Made by a program: the position numbers and the translations under genes. From Sulfitobacter sp. BSw21498 (GTDB taxonomy: Bacteria; Pseudomonadota; Alphaproteobacteria; Rhodobacterales; Rhodobacteraceae), in contig NZ_CP040753.1 of NCBI RefSeq assembly GCF_006064855.1, positions 1-64,000 of the forward strand: a stretch of 64,000 nucleotides of DNA. Reading direction: 5' to 3'. Below the pieces are notes generated by a model. The model was given only the letters and a program-made list of their open reading frames with translations. It was not told the DNA's origin and did not search any database. This document shows, in pieces, positions 18,251 through 27,450 of the stretch. Numbering within the stretch: position 1 is the first letter of the stretch; each line of letters starts with the position of its first letter.

Positions 18251-18278
18251 AGGGGCCGCGCGTTCGCGCTCGGCCTCT
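18251..18278 (+). promoter_or_regulatory. Hairpin between rpsK and rpoA
   Basis: An 8-bp stem (AGGGGCCG / CGGCCTCT, one G-T pair) with an inner CGCG-TT-CGCG closure lies in the 116-base rpsK-rpoA spacer. The following bases (TACTGCTTTG) are not a clean T-run, so partial attenuation or processing is more likely than full termination. Confidence 0.45.
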
Positions 18279-18350
18279 TACTGCTTTGTTGAAACCTCGG
18301 GAGTTCTTCGCCATTTGGACATGGGGCGCAGGACAGGAATGGAGGGACGT

Positions 18351-19367
18351 ATGATCCACAAAAATTGGGCTGAATTGATTAAGCCACAGCAGTTGGACGT
18401 GAAGCCGGGCAATGACCCCGCACGTCAAGCGACTGTCATTGCCGAGCCGCTCGAGCGTGGCTTTGGTTTGACAATGGGCAACGCGCTGCGTCGCGTTTTG
18501 ATGTCGTCGCTGCAAGGCGCTGCCATTACTTCCGTACAAATTGATAATGTTTTGCACGAATTTTCGAGCGTTACTGGCGTTCGTGAAGATGTCACCGACA
18601 TCGTTCTGAACCTCAAAGGCGTTTCCCTGCGCATGGAAGTCGAAGGGCCCAAGCGCCTGTCGATCTCTGCTAAAGGCCCAGGTGTTGTCACTGCCGGTGA
18701 CATCTCTGAGAGCGCCGGTATCGAAATTCTGAACCGCGATCACGTCATCTGCCACTTGGATGACAATGCTGACGTTTACATGGAACTGACGGTTAACACC
18801 GGCAAGGGCTATGTTGCGGCAGATAAGAACAAGCCAGAGGATGCGCCTATCGGCCTGATCCCGATCGACGCGATCTATTCGCCGGTCAAAAAAGTGTCTT
18901 ATGACGTGCAACCGACCCGCGAAGGTCAGGTGCTTGATTATGACAAACTGACGATGAAGGTCGAAACCGACGGCTCCATCTCGCCTGACGATGCCGTGGC
19001 ATTTGCCGCGCGTATCCTGCAGGACCAGCTGGGCATTTTCGTCAACTTCGACGAGCCCGAATCCGCATCGCGTCAAGACGACGACGACGGTCTGGAATTC
19101 AACCCGCTGCTGCTGAAGAAAGTAGATGAGCTGGAATTGTCTGTCCGTTCGGCAAACTGCTTGAAGAACGACAACATCGTCTACATCGGCGATTTGATCC
19201 AGAAGACCGAAGCAGAAATGCTGCGCACACCGAACTTTGGCCGCAAATCCTTGAACGAAATCAAGGAAGTGTTGTCGGGCATGGGTCTGCACCTTGGCAT
19301 GGACGTCGAGGACTGGCCGCCGGACAACATCGAAGACCTCGCGAAGAAGTTCGAGGATTCGTTCTAA
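18351..19367 (+). CDS. rpoA: RNA polymerase subunit alpha
   Basis: Alpha subunit that nucleates polymerase assembly and contacts activators and UP elements. The start after GGAGGGACGT gives 338 residues, the usual alphaproteobacterial length. The N-domain includes [19 protein letters not shown] (about 33-51). The C-terminal domain carries the helix-hairpin-helix region with [18 protein letters not shown] near residue 291. An in-frame upstream start at 18315 is not favoured. Confidence 0.99.
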   Translation: MIHKNWAELIKPQQLDVKPGNDPARQATVIAEPLERGFGLTMGNALRRVLMSSLQGAAITSVQIDNVLHEFSSVTGVREDVTDIVLNLKGVSLRMEVEGPKRLSISAKGPGVVTAGDISESAGIEILNRDHVICHLDDNADVYMELTVNTGKGYVAADKNKPEDAPIGLIPIDAIYSPVKKVSYDVQPTREGQVLDYDKLTMKVETDGSISPDDAVAFAARILQDQLGIFVNFDEPESASRQDDDDGLEFNPLLLKKVDELELSVRSANCLKNDNIVYIGDLIQKTEAEMLRTPNFGRKSLNEIKEVLSGMGLHLGMDVEDWPPDNIEDLAKKFEDSF

Positions 19368-19499
19368 GAGATTTGACGGGTGGGGTTGGTCCCGCCCGTC
19401 AATACGACTGGGCACCTGCCCCAAGGAGAGTTGGCGCTACGCACGCCAACCAGACAAAGTAAAACCGCCCGTAGAGGGCATCAAATTGGAGACTAGAAA

Positions 19500-19919
19500 A
19501 TGCGTCACGCACGTGGTTACCGCCGTCTGAATCGTACACATGAACACCGCAAAGCGTTGTTCTCGAACATGGCGGGCTCGCTCATCGAGCATGAGCAAAT
19601 CAAAACAACATTGCCTAAAGCAAAAGAATTGAAGCCAATCATCGAAAAGATGATCACATTGGCAAAGCGCGGCGACCTGCACGCGCGTCGTCAGGCTGCA
19701 AGCAAGCTGAAGCAAGACCAGTATGTCGCCAAACTGTTCGACATCCTGGGCCCACGCTACAAAGACCGTCAGGGTGGCTATGTCCGCGTCCTGAAGGCCG
19801 GCTTCCGTTATGGCGACATGGCACCTATGGCCATCATCGAGTTCGTAGATCGCGACCGCGACGCGAAGGGTGCAAACGATAAGGCACGCGTAGCGGCCTA
19901 TGAGGTTGCGGAAGACTAA
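19500..19919 (+). CDS. rplQ: 50S ribosomal protein L17
   Basis: Tunnel-exit protein, last gene of the alpha operon, 139 residues. It starts [24 protein letters not shown], the family N-terminus, and contains [20 protein letters not shown] strong terminator follows, ending the ribosomal cluster. Confidence 0.98.
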   Translation: MRHARGYRRLNRTHEHRKALFSNMAGSLIEHEQIKTTLPKAKELKPIIEKMITLAKRGDLHARRQAASKLKQDQYVAKLFDILGPRYKDRQGGYVRVLKAGFRYGDMAPMAIIEFVDRDRDAKGANDKARVAAYEVAED

Positions 19920-19948
19920 AGCCATCAGCTTTTGTCGCGAATTTTAGA

Positions 19949-19975
19949 AGCCCCTGCCTGCGCAGGGGCTTTTTG
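19949..19975 (+). terminator. Intrinsic terminator after rplQ
   Basis: AGCCCCTGC / GCAGGGGCT, a 9-bp perfect stem with a CTGC loop, runs into five or six T residues. End of the S10-spc-alpha region. Confidence 0.92.
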
Positions 19976-20057
19976 CTTTTATGCCTGCGGCGAGGATTTA
20001 GACCCATTTGGAACATGGGTGTTGCGCAAGCGCGAAGGGCTGCGCATATCTGAGGGT

Positions 20058-21428
20058 ATGAGAATACTCCTGATCCTGTTGACCGTGTTGTCCTTTCCCG
20101 TCGCCGCGCAGACTGTGCCAAGTTCCCCCGCGCAGATACAGTTGAGCTTTGCGCCGCTGGTGCACGAAGCGGCCCCGGCTGTGGTGAACATCTATGCACG
20201 TACCATCGTAGAACAAAGCCGAACGCCGCTGCAGGCGGATCCGTTTTTTGAACGGTTTTTCCGCCGACCTGATTCGGGGAGACCGCGTGTCCAGAACTCT
20301 CTTGGGTCCGGTGTGATCTTGTCTGAGGACGGGGTTGTCGTGTCGAACTATCATGTCGTTGGTATGGCCACCGACATCCGTATCGTACTGGCCGACCGAC
20401 GCGAGTTCTCGGCCCGTGTGTTGCTGAGTGATGCTGAAAGCGATTTGGCGATCCTGAAGATTGATGACGTGGCCGGGCTTGCCCATCTGCCGTTGCGCGA
20501 CAGTGACACGGTAGAGGTAGGGGAGCTTACGCTTGCAATCGGGAACCCTTTCGGGGTCGGGCAAACCGTAAGTAGTGGCATTGTGTCTGGCCTTGCGCGA
20601 TCGGGCGGGATGAACGGCGGCGGGCAGGGGTATTTCATCCAGACCGATGCGCCGATCAATCCGGGCAATTCGGGCGGTGCTTTGATAGATGTGCAGGGGC
20701 GGTTGATCGGGATCAATACGTCTATTCTGACCCGGTCGGGCGGGTCCAACGGGATCGGCTTTGCTATTCCGGCGAATCTGATCGCGGCGTTCATGACGCA
20801 GGCGCGCGAAGGGGCGGCTGAATTTACCCGTCCGTGGGCGGGGATGAGCGGGCAGCCAGTCGATGCGGATATGGCTGGCCCCTTGGGGTTGGATCGCCCC
20901 GGTGGCATCATCGTGTCGGGAATGCATCCGGCAAGCCCGTTTTTGCAGGCAGGTGTGGCTGTGGGCGATGTGATCACCGCCGTTGACAGTCAAGAAGTCC
21001 ATACCCCCGCCGAGATGATCTATCGCATGAGCGTGGCGGGCATGGGCGCGCAGGCGAGCGTTACCCGACTTCGGGATGGCAAAACGGCTGAGGTCGCTGT
21101 GGCCTTGATCGCAGCACCAGATGAACCGCCGCGACAGACGCTGGCGCTGGATAAAAGTAGCCTTTTGCCGGGGTTAACGCTCGCGCGGATCAACCCTGCG
21201 GTGATGGCTGAATTGAACCTGCCGCTTGAGGTGACCGGTGTTGCAGTTATGGATAGCGGGCCCTATGGCGCGCGCGTCGGCTTGCGACAGGGTGACGTGA
21301 TCCTCGCGGTAAATGGTGCAACGGTCGCAACGCCTGCGGACGTGAGCGACCAGATGGCAGGAAGCCGTCAGGTGTCGATGGTCGTACAGCGCGGCGTGCA
21401 GCGACTGTCGCTGCAGTTCCGAGTGTAG
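20058..21428 (+). CDS. Periplasmic HtrA/DegQ-type serine protease
   Basis: Periplasmic trypsin-fold protease for misfolded envelope proteins. The chosen ATG follows TGAGGGT and yields a 456-residue precursor with a signal peptide (LLILLTVLSFPVAA, cleavage near residue 17). The catalytic triad is His99 (SNYHVVG), Asp129 (ESDLAIL) and Ser205 (NPGNSGGAL). Two PDZ domains follow (about 265-355 and 375-456). It begins a new unit after the rplQ terminator and is followed four bases later by rarA. A second HtrA-type protease lies at 52806-53924. Confidence 0.9.
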   Translation: MRILLILLTVLSFPVAAQTVPSSPAQIQLSFAPLVHEAAPAVVNIYARTIVEQSRTPLQADPFFERFFRRPDSGRPRVQNSLGSGVILSEDGVVVSNYHVVGMATDIRIVLADRREFSARVLLSDAESDLAILKIDDVAGLAHLPLRDSDTVEVGELTLAIGNPFGVGQTVSSGIVSGLARSGGMNGGGQGYFIQTDAPINPGNSGGALIDVQGRLIGINTSILTRSGGSNGIGFAIPANLIAAFMTQAREGAAEFTRPWAGMSGQPVDADMAGPLGLDRPGGIIVSGMHPASPFLQAGVAVGDVITAVDSQEVHTPAEMIYRMSVAGMGAQASVTRLRDGKTAEVAVALIAAPDEPPRQTLALDKSSLLPGLTLARINPAVMAELNLPLEVTGVAVMDSGPYGARVGLRQGDVILAVNGATVATPADVSDQMAGSRQVSMVVQRGVQRLSLQFRV

Positions 21429-21432
21429 CACA

Positions 21433-22740
21433 ATGGCGGATCTATTCGGCTCTGACGCGCCTGTTGTAGAAAGCGGGCACCGCCCACTGGCGGACAGGTT
21501 GCGGCCACGAAGCTTGGCCGAGGTGATCGGCCAGTCGCAGGTGTTGGGCCCGGACGCGCCGTTGACCGTGATGCTGGATTCGGGGTCGCTGGGATCGTTG
21601 ATTTTCTGGGGGCCGCCTGGCGTCGGCAAGACGACGATCGCACGGTTGCTTGCGGATGAGACAGACCTGCATTTTGTCCAGATCAGCGCGATATTCAGCG
21701 GCGTGCCCGAGCTACGCAAAGTCTTTGATGCTGCGAAAATCCGGCGGCAAAACGGGCAGGGCACCTTGTTGTTCGTCGACGAGATCCATCGTTTCAATAA
21801 GGCGCAGCAAGACGGGTTTCTGCCTCATATGGAGGACGGGACGATCTTGCTCGTGGGGGCCACGACTGAGAATCCGTCCTTCGAGCTGAACGCCGCTGTA
21901 CTGAGCAGGTCGCAGGTTCTGGTGCTTGAGCGTTTACCCCTGTCTGATCTGGAACGTATGGCCCAAAGGGCTGAGAAAGAGCTCGGGCGGACGCTGCCCC
22001 TGGACGGCCCTGCGCGGGAAAACCTGCTGGAGATGGCAGATGGCGACGGGCGTGCCTTGCTCAACCTGATTGAACAGGTCGTCGCGTGGAAGGTGGACGG
22101 AAAGCTTGACGGTAAGGCGCTGTCGGCGCGGCTGATGCGGCGGGCGGCGCAGTATGACAAAGGGGGCGATGCGCATTATAACCTCATCTCTGCGCTGCAT
22201 AAATCCGTTCGGGGTTCCGATCCGGATGCCGCGCTTTATTGGCTGGCGCGTATGCTGGAAGGTGGCGAAGACCCGCGGTATCTGATGCGTCGCATCACGC
22301 GCATGGCCGTCGAGGACATCGGGCTCGCTGATCCGCAAGCGCAGTCTGTATGTTTGCAGTCGTGGGAAACCTACGAGCGGCTTGGATCCCCCGAGGGGGA
22401 ATTGGCGATCGCGCAGGCGCTGACCTATCTGGCGCTGGCCCCGAAATCGAACGCCGCTTATGTGGCCTATAAGGCGGCGCGGCGGGCAGCGAAGCAGACG
22501 GGGTCCTCTCCGCCGCCAAAACATATCATGAATGCGCCCACCAAGATGATGAAAGAGCAGGGCTATGGCGCGGGTTACGCCTATGACCATGACGCCGAGG
22601 ACGGGTTCTCGGGGCAGAACTATTTTCCTGACGGGATGGAGCGGCCGCAGCTTTACCAACCTGTCGAACGCGGCTTTGAACGGGATCTGAAAAAACGGGT
22701 CGATTATTTCGAAAAGCTGCGGGCAACGCGGAAAACTTGA
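21433..22740 (+). CDS. rarA: Replication-associated recombination protein RarA
   Basis: Clamp-loader-like AAA+ ATPase acting at stalled replication forks (also called MgsA). The 435 residues show Walker A GPPGVGKTT at 60-68, Walker B LLFVDEIHR at about 112-120, and the C-terminal oligomerisation domain with DPDAALYWLARMLEGGEDP. It sits between a protease and crcB, ten to thirty bases apart, probably one transcript. Confidence 0.95.
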   Translation: MADLFGSDAPVVESGHRPLADRLRPRSLAEVIGQSQVLGPDAPLTVMLDSGSLGSLIFWGPPGVGKTTIARLLADETDLHFVQISAIFSGVPELRKVFDAAKIRRQNGQGTLLFVDEIHRFNKAQQDGFLPHMEDGTILLVGATTENPSFELNAAVLSRSQVLVLERLPLSDLERMAQRAEKELGRTLPLDGPARENLLEMADGDGRALLNLIEQVVAWKVDGKLDGKALSARLMRRAAQYDKGGDAHYNLISALHKSVRGSDPDAALYWLARMLEGGEDPRYLMRRITRMAVEDIGLADPQAQSVCLQSWETYERLGSPEGELAIAQALTYLALAPKSNAAYVAYKAARRAAKQTGSSPPPKHIMNAPTKMMKEQGYGAGYAYDHDAEDGFSGQNYFPDGMERPQLYQPVERGFERDLKKRVDYFEKLRATRKT

Positions 22741-22771
22741 CATTCGGGGCGTGAACCGTGAGAGACCGCAG

Positions 22772-23152
22772 ATGATTTCAACCCTGTCACTTGTAGCCAT
22801 GGGTGGCGCGATCGGCGCCTCCCTGCGGTATCTGTTCGGTGTCGCAGCGATGCGGCTGACCGGGCCGTCCGATTTTCCGCTGGCGGTCTTGACGGTCAAC
22901 ATCATCGGGTCGTTTATTATGGGCCTGTTTGTAGTGTTTGCTGCACACAAAGGGCTCACGCAGTTTAGCCCTTTTGTGATGACCGGTGTGCTTGGCGGCT
23001 TTACGACCTTTTCGTCGTTTTCGCTTGAGACGGTAACGTTGATCGAGCGCGGCCAGATCGGGGCGGCAGGGATATATATGGCACTGTCCGTCGGGCTATC
23101 AGTGCTGGGATTAATGCTGGGCCTTATGATGGCCAGAGGGGTATTTGCATGA
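22772..23152 (+). CDS. crcB: Fluoride exporter CrcB/Fluc
   Basis: Small inner-membrane fluoride channel that works as a dual-topology dimer. Starting at the ATG after GAGAG gives 126 residues and four helices. Family marks are GGAIGASLRY (about 9-18), the polar-track Asn in VNIIGSFIMG (about 40-49), and GVLGGFTTFSSFSLE (about 69-83). A GTG start at 22751 would add seven residues and has no ribosome site. The stop overlaps the next gene by four bases. No fluoride riboswitch was seen upstream. Confidence 0.93.
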   Translation: MISTLSLVAMGGAIGASLRYLFGVAAMRLTGPSDFPLAVLTVNIIGSFIMGLFVVFAAHKGLTQFSPFVMTGVLGGFTTFSSFSLETVTLIERGQIGAAGIYMALSVGLSVLGLMLGLMMARGVFA

Positions 23153-24198
23153 GCCGGGTTCAACATCTGGACGTAGAAGAAGGCGACGGGGATCAGCGGT
23201 TGGACCGCTGGTTCAAACGGACGTTTCCGCTGATTGGCCAAGGGCTGATTGAAAAGATGTGCCGCAAGGGCGATATTCGCGTTGATGGTGGGCGGGTCAA
23301 AGCCTCCTCCCGGCTAGAAGTGGGGCAAACCGTGCGCATCCCACCGCTGCCCGACGCAGAGGCACCACCGCCGCCCAAGCGGACACGTATTTCTGACGCG
23401 GACACCAAATTTATCCGGTCCTGCGTCATATATCGCGACGATCATATCATTGCCTTGAACAAGCCGCCCGGATTGCCCGTGCAAGGCGGGTCTGGCCAGT
23501 CAGACCGCCATGTTGACGCGCTCGCCGATGCGCTGATGTTCGAGCTTGATGAAAAGCCGCGCCTTGTGCACCGCTTGGACAAGGATACCTCGGGCGTCTT
23601 GATCATGGCGCGGACAAGGTCGATTGCTGCGTCCCTGACGTCATCGTTCCGTCACCGCGAGACCCGCAAAATCTACTGGGCCGCCGTCGCAGGCGTGCCG
23701 CATCCGAGGAACGGAACGATCAAATTCGGTTTGGTCAAAGCCTTTGGTCACGGGGCCCGGGGCGAGGGTGAAAAGATGTACTGCGTGCATCCGAAAGACA
23801 TGGAAACCACCGAAGGTGCCAAACGTGCCACCACCGATTATGCGACCCTCGCGCAGGCTGGCAAACGGACCTGCTGGATGGCGCTGATCCCGGTAACGGG
23901 CCGGACGCACCAGCTGCGTGCGCATATGGCGGAAATTGGGCATCCCATTGTTGGGGATGGAAAATATGGCGGATCCGGTCAGGAAAACATGGGCGATGGC
24001 TGGGGCGCGCAACTGGGGGGCGACATCTCTAAGAAGCTGCACCTGCACGCACGGTCTTTGACGCTAGAGCATCCGGTAACGAAGGCCCGTTTGAACCTGA
24101 CTGCGCCGTTGCCTGATCATATGGCGCGTACCTGGGACACCTTCCAGTGGGTGCCTTCTGATGTGCCCGCCGACCCGTTCGAGGAGGATTGGGGGTGA
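23149..24198 (+). CDS. RluC-type 23S rRNA pseudouridine synthase
   Basis: RluA-family pseudouridine synthase that isomerises uridines in RNA. The 349-residue protein has an N-terminal S4-like RNA-binding domain (about 15-75) and the catalytic motif HRLDKDTSG at 141-149 with Asp144 as nucleophile. RTHQLRAHMAEIGHPIVGD follows near residue 250. The S4 domain and length favour RluC, but the exact target site cannot be told from sequence alone. It overlaps crcB by four bases and the ATP12 gene by four. Confidence 0.9.
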   Translation: MSRVQHLDVEEGDGDQRLDRWFKRTFPLIGQGLIEKMCRKGDIRVDGGRVKASSRLEVGQTVRIPPLPDAEAPPPPKRTRISDADTKFIRSCVIYRDDHIIALNKPPGLPVQGGSGQSDRHVDALADALMFELDEKPRLVHRLDKDTSGVLIMARTRSIAASLTSSFRHRETRKIYWAAVAGVPHPRNGTIKFGLVKAFGHGARGEGEKMYCVHPKDMETTEGAKRATTDYATLAQAGKRTCWMALIPVTGRTHQLRAHMAEIGHPIVGDGKYGGSGQENMGDGWGAQLGGDISKKLHLHARSLTLEHPVTKARLNLTAPLPDHMARTWDTFQWVPSDVPADPFEEDWG

Positions 24199-24908
24199 GC
24201 GACTGGAAGGTCAAACGCTTCTGGCAAGACGCTGCCGTCCTCGAAGCTGACGGTGGCTTTACCGTCGAATTGGACGGGCGCGGGATCAAGACACCGGCGA
24301 AGCGTTTGCTGGTGATCCCGACCCGTGCCATGGCAGAGAAGATCGCTGACGAATGGCAGGCGCAAGACGGGGTGATCAAACCTGATACCATGCCGGCGAC
24401 GAAAACCGCCAATGCCGCGATCGATAAGGTCGCGGCCCAACACGCTGAAGTGGCGGATATGTTGGCGGCATATGGGGACTGTGACCTGCTGTGCTATCGT
24501 GCGGATAGTCCGGCCGAACTCGCGACGCGTCAGGCCGAACGATGGGACCCGATGCTAGGTTGGGCGCAGGATGTTTTAGGCGTGCGCTTGCAGACCCGAA
24601 TAGGAATTATGCACGCGCCGCAGTCACCATCAGATGTGGCGAGCCTGTCTAAACGGACCCATTCGCTCGACAATTTCCAATTGGCGGCGTTTCATGATCT
24701 TGTCAGCCTTTCAGGATCGCTGATCTTGGGGTTTGCAGCAGCGCTTGACGCAAGGGAAGCGGAATCAATTTGGGACCTTTCGCGCCTGGACGAGCTTTGG
24801 CAGGCCGAACAATGGGGCAATGACGACGAAGCCGACGCGTTGGCCGCAGTGAAAAAGGCTAGTTTTCTACACGCCAAGTTGATGTTTGACCTGAGCTTGC
24901 CCGAATAG
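24195..24908 (+). CDS. ATP12-family F1-ATPase assembly chaperone
   Basis: Homologue of mitochondrial Atp12, which binds free F1 alpha subunit during ATP synthase assembly; the family is confined to alphaproteobacteria and mitochondria. The GTG at 24195 follows GAGGAGG by seven bases and gives 237 residues. Family features are VKRFWQDAAV, DGRGIKTPAKRLL, the DEWQAQ...I.P..MP.T segment, and ERWDPMLGWA. The start overlaps the stop of the pseudouridine synthase gene. Confidence 0.92.
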   Translation: MSDWKVKRFWQDAAVLEADGGFTVELDGRGIKTPAKRLLVIPTRAMAEKIADEWQAQDGVIKPDTMPATKTANAAIDKVAAQHAEVADMLAAYGDCDLLCYRADSPAELATRQAERWDPMLGWAQDVLGVRLQTRIGIMHAPQSPSDVASLSKRTHSLDNFQLAAFHDLVSLSGSLILGFAAALDAREAESIWDLSRLDELWQAEQWGNDDEADALAAVKKASFLHAKLMFDLSLPE

Positions 24909-25093
24909 GTTTCACGGTGACCCCAATCCGAACGGTTGTGAGCGTTTTTTAGGCGCAGCGGCTTGACGTTCCGGCGTAACATCGCCCAAACTCTCTTCCA
25001 CTGACGGGGATAACCCCGCCAAAATATCTCCGGACCGAAAAGGTGCCGGTTGAGCCGCCCTAAAACGTGGCGGAAAATCAGGAAGAGGTTAAA

Positions 25094-26110
25094 ATGAATA
25101 AATCCGTATTTTTTGGTGCGCTAACAGTAGCCGGCCTTGCGGCTGGCGCTGCTGCTGCGTCAACGCTTGACGATGTCAAAGCGCGCGGCAAGCTGAACTG
25201 CGGCGTTACCACAGGTCTGGCGGGCTTTGCCGCTCCCAACGCCAATGGCGAGTGGGAAGGCTTTGACGTCGCAATTTGCCGCGCGGTTGCCGCCGCTGTA
25301 CTGGGTGACCCGAACGCTGTCGAATTCGTCCCCACAACCGGTAAAACCCGTTTCACCGCGCTGGCCTCGGGCGAGATCGATTTCCTTGCGCGTAACACCA
25401 CCTGGACCTTCAGCCGCGACGTCGACCTCAAGTTCGACTTCATCGGCGTTAACTACTATGACGGTCAAGGCTTCATGGTACCGAAAGAGCTTGGCGTTTC
25501 TTCCGCCAAGGATCTGGATGGCGCGACTGTCTGTATCCAGACCGGCACCACGACCGAGCTGAACCTCGCGGACTTCTTCCGCAACAACAACATCAGCTAC
25601 GAGCCTGTACCTGTCGAGACAAACGCCGAAGGCCAGCAGCAATATCTGGCCGGTGCTTGCGATTCCTATACAACCGACGCGTCAGGTCTGGCCGCGACAC
25701 GCGCGACCTTCGAGAACCCAGGCGAGCACATCATCCTCCCCGAGATCATCTCCAAAGAGCCTCTGGGCCCATTGGTGCGTCACGGTGACAACGATTGGGG
25801 CGACGTCACCCGTTGGGTACTGTATGCTCTGATCGCGGCGGAAGAACTGGGCGTCACATCGGCAAACGTCGAAGAGATGACCACAAACACCACCAACCCA
25901 GAGGTTGCTCGTCTTCTTGGCACCGAAGGTACGTTAGGTGAGATGCTGGGTCTTGAGGCTGACTTTGCGAAGAAAGCTATCGCTTCCCAGGGTAACTATG
26001 GTGAAATCTTTGCCAAGAACATCGGCGAAGAAACCCCAATCGGTCTGGCACGTGGCCTGAACGCTCAGTGGACAGATGGCGGCCTGATGTACGCGCCTCC
26101 TTTCCGCTAA
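25094..26110 (+). CDS. aapJ: General L-amino-acid ABC transporter, binding protein
   Basis: Periplasmic binding protein of a broad-range polar amino-acid importer. The 338-residue precursor starts at the ATG after GGAAGAGG and has a signal peptide (VFFGALTVAGLAAGAAAAS, cleavage near 23). The type 3 solute-binding fold follows with KLNCGVTTG and WEGFDVAICRAVAAAVLG at about 55-72. The upstream 185 bases hold a TTGACG box (24963) but no clear -10. A large hairpin and 124 bases separate it from the permease genes, consistent with higher expression of the binding protein. Confidence 0.93.
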   Translation: MNKSVFFGALTVAGLAAGAAAASTLDDVKARGKLNCGVTTGLAGFAAPNANGEWEGFDVAICRAVAAAVLGDPNAVEFVPTTGKTRFTALASGEIDFLARNTTWTFSRDVDLKFDFIGVNYYDGQGFMVPKELGVSSAKDLDGATVCIQTGTTTELNLADFFRNNNISYEPVPVETNAEGQQQYLAGACDSYTTDASGLAATRATFENPGEHIILPEIISKEPLGPLVRHGDNDWGDVTRWVLYALIAAEELGVTSANVEEMTTNTTNPEVARLLGTEGTLGEMLGLEADFAKKAIASQGNYGEIFAKNIGEETPIGLARGLNAQWTDGGLMYAPPFR

Positions 26111-26120
26111 ACACATTCGT

Positions 26121-26151
26121 CAGAGGGCGCGGAGCATTTCCGCGCCCTCTG
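26121..26151 (+). promoter_or_regulatory. Stem-loop after aapJ
   Basis: A perfect 12-bp stem CAGAGGGCGCGG / CCGCGCCCTCTG with a seven-base loop lies ten bases after aapJ, without a T-run. Such hairpins commonly protect binding-protein mRNA and reduce downstream permease expression. Confidence 0.7.
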
Positions 26152-26234
26152 CGCCTCTAAGACGCCAAAAATAAACCCGGCCCGCGACATCGAATGATGC
26201 GTGAATAACAGGTCCGGCACACAGGGAAAATCTG

Positions 26235-27449
26235 ATGACGACAATGTCCGACCCTCAACGGGGCTCGTTCCGGCTGTCGATGTTGCTAAACGACACCCGC
26301 TATAGATCCTATACTTTTCAGTTTATCGCGCTGATCTTGCTTATCGCGTTGATGGCTTTTCTGGGCATTAACCTGGTGCGAAATCTTGCTGAAGCTGGAT
26401 TGAACATCTCTTACGGGTTTTTGAATGTACCTGCCGGGTATGACATCAACCAATCATTAATCGACTATAACAGCCAATCGTCGAACCTGCGTGCGGCGAT
26501 GGTCGGTATCATCAACACCCTTCTTGTGGCGTTTCTGGCCTGCATAACCGCGACAATTCTCGGCGTGATCGCCGGTGTGGCGCGTTTGTCCAAGAACTGG
26601 CTCGTTTCAAAATTGATGTCGGTTTACGTTGAGATTTTCCGTAATATCCCGGTGCTGATCTGGATTCTGATGATCTACACTTTGATGACCGCCGTTTTGC
26701 CTGCGCCAAATCAATTCCGCGGCGATAACGCCACTTCAAGCATGCTGTTTGACGCCTTCGCCTTTACCAACCGCGGTATCTACATCCCCGCGCCCGTTTG
26801 GGGGCCTGGATCAATGATCGTCGTGGCGACCTTTGTCCTCTCGTTCATTGCTATGGTTATTTACCGCCGCTACGCCGTCAGCCTTCTATTCCGGACAGGC
26901 AAGCTATTGCCGACGGGCTGGCCAACAATCGCCATCCTACTCGTCCCAACTATCTTAATGTTCTTCGTGATGGGTAGCCCTATTGCGTTAGATTACCCCG
27001 AGCTTAAAGGGTTCAACTTTCGCGGCGGTTTGCAGATCGGCGCACCGCTGATCGCATTGTGGTTGGCTTTGTCGGTCTACACTGGTGCATTCATCGCCGA
27101 AAACGTGCGCGCCGGTATTCAGGCAATTTCTAAAGGTCAGACTGAGGCTGCGTCTTCACTCGGGCTACGTCCAAAGCGTGTCATGAACCTCGTGGTTTTG
27201 CCTCAGGCGCTTCGGGTAATTATCCCACCGCTGATCTCCCAGTACCTCAATATCACCAAAAATTCGTCCTTGGCGATCGCTGTTGGGTATGCCGATATCA
27301 CTGCGACGTTGGGGGGGATCACCCTTAACCAGACGGGTCGCGCGATCGAATGCGTGCTTTTGCTGATGCTCTTCTACCTCACGATTTCGCTGTCGATCTC
27401 GGCAATAATGAACGTTTACAACAATTCTGTCAGCTTGAAGGAACGGTAG
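26235..27449 (+). CDS. aapQ: General L-amino-acid ABC transporter, permease
   Basis: Inner-membrane permease, 404 residues, with the long form typical of AapQ. An N-terminal helix (about 30-55) precedes the polar periplasmic stretch (NISYGFLNVPAGYDINQSLI), followed by the core with seven or eight more helices. The EAA loop that contacts the ATPase is EAASSLGLRPKRVMNLVVLPQALR at about 309-332. Two bases separate it from aapM. Confidence 0.93.
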   Translation: MTTMSDPQRGSFRLSMLLNDTRYRSYTFQFIALILLIALMAFLGINLVRNLAEAGLNISYGFLNVPAGYDINQSLIDYNSQSSNLRAAMVGIINTLLVAFLACITATILGVIAGVARLSKNWLVSKLMSVYVEIFRNIPVLIWILMIYTLMTAVLPAPNQFRGDNATSSMLFDAFAFTNRGIYIPAPVWGPGSMIVVATFVLSFIAMVIYRRYAVSLLFRTGKLLPTGWPTIAILLVPTILMFFVMGSPIALDYPELKGFNFRGGLQIGAPLIALWLALSVYTGAFIAENVRAGIQAISKGQTEAASSLGLRPKRVMNLVVLPQALRVIIPPLISQYLNITKNSSLAIAVGYADITATLGGITLNQTGRAIECVLLLMLFYLTISLSISAIMNVYNNSVSLKER

Positions 27450-27450
27450 G

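Noticed and set aside
22741..22772. Fluoride riboswitch upstream of crcB.
   Set aside because: Only 31 bases separate crcB from rarA, too little for the riboswitch fold.
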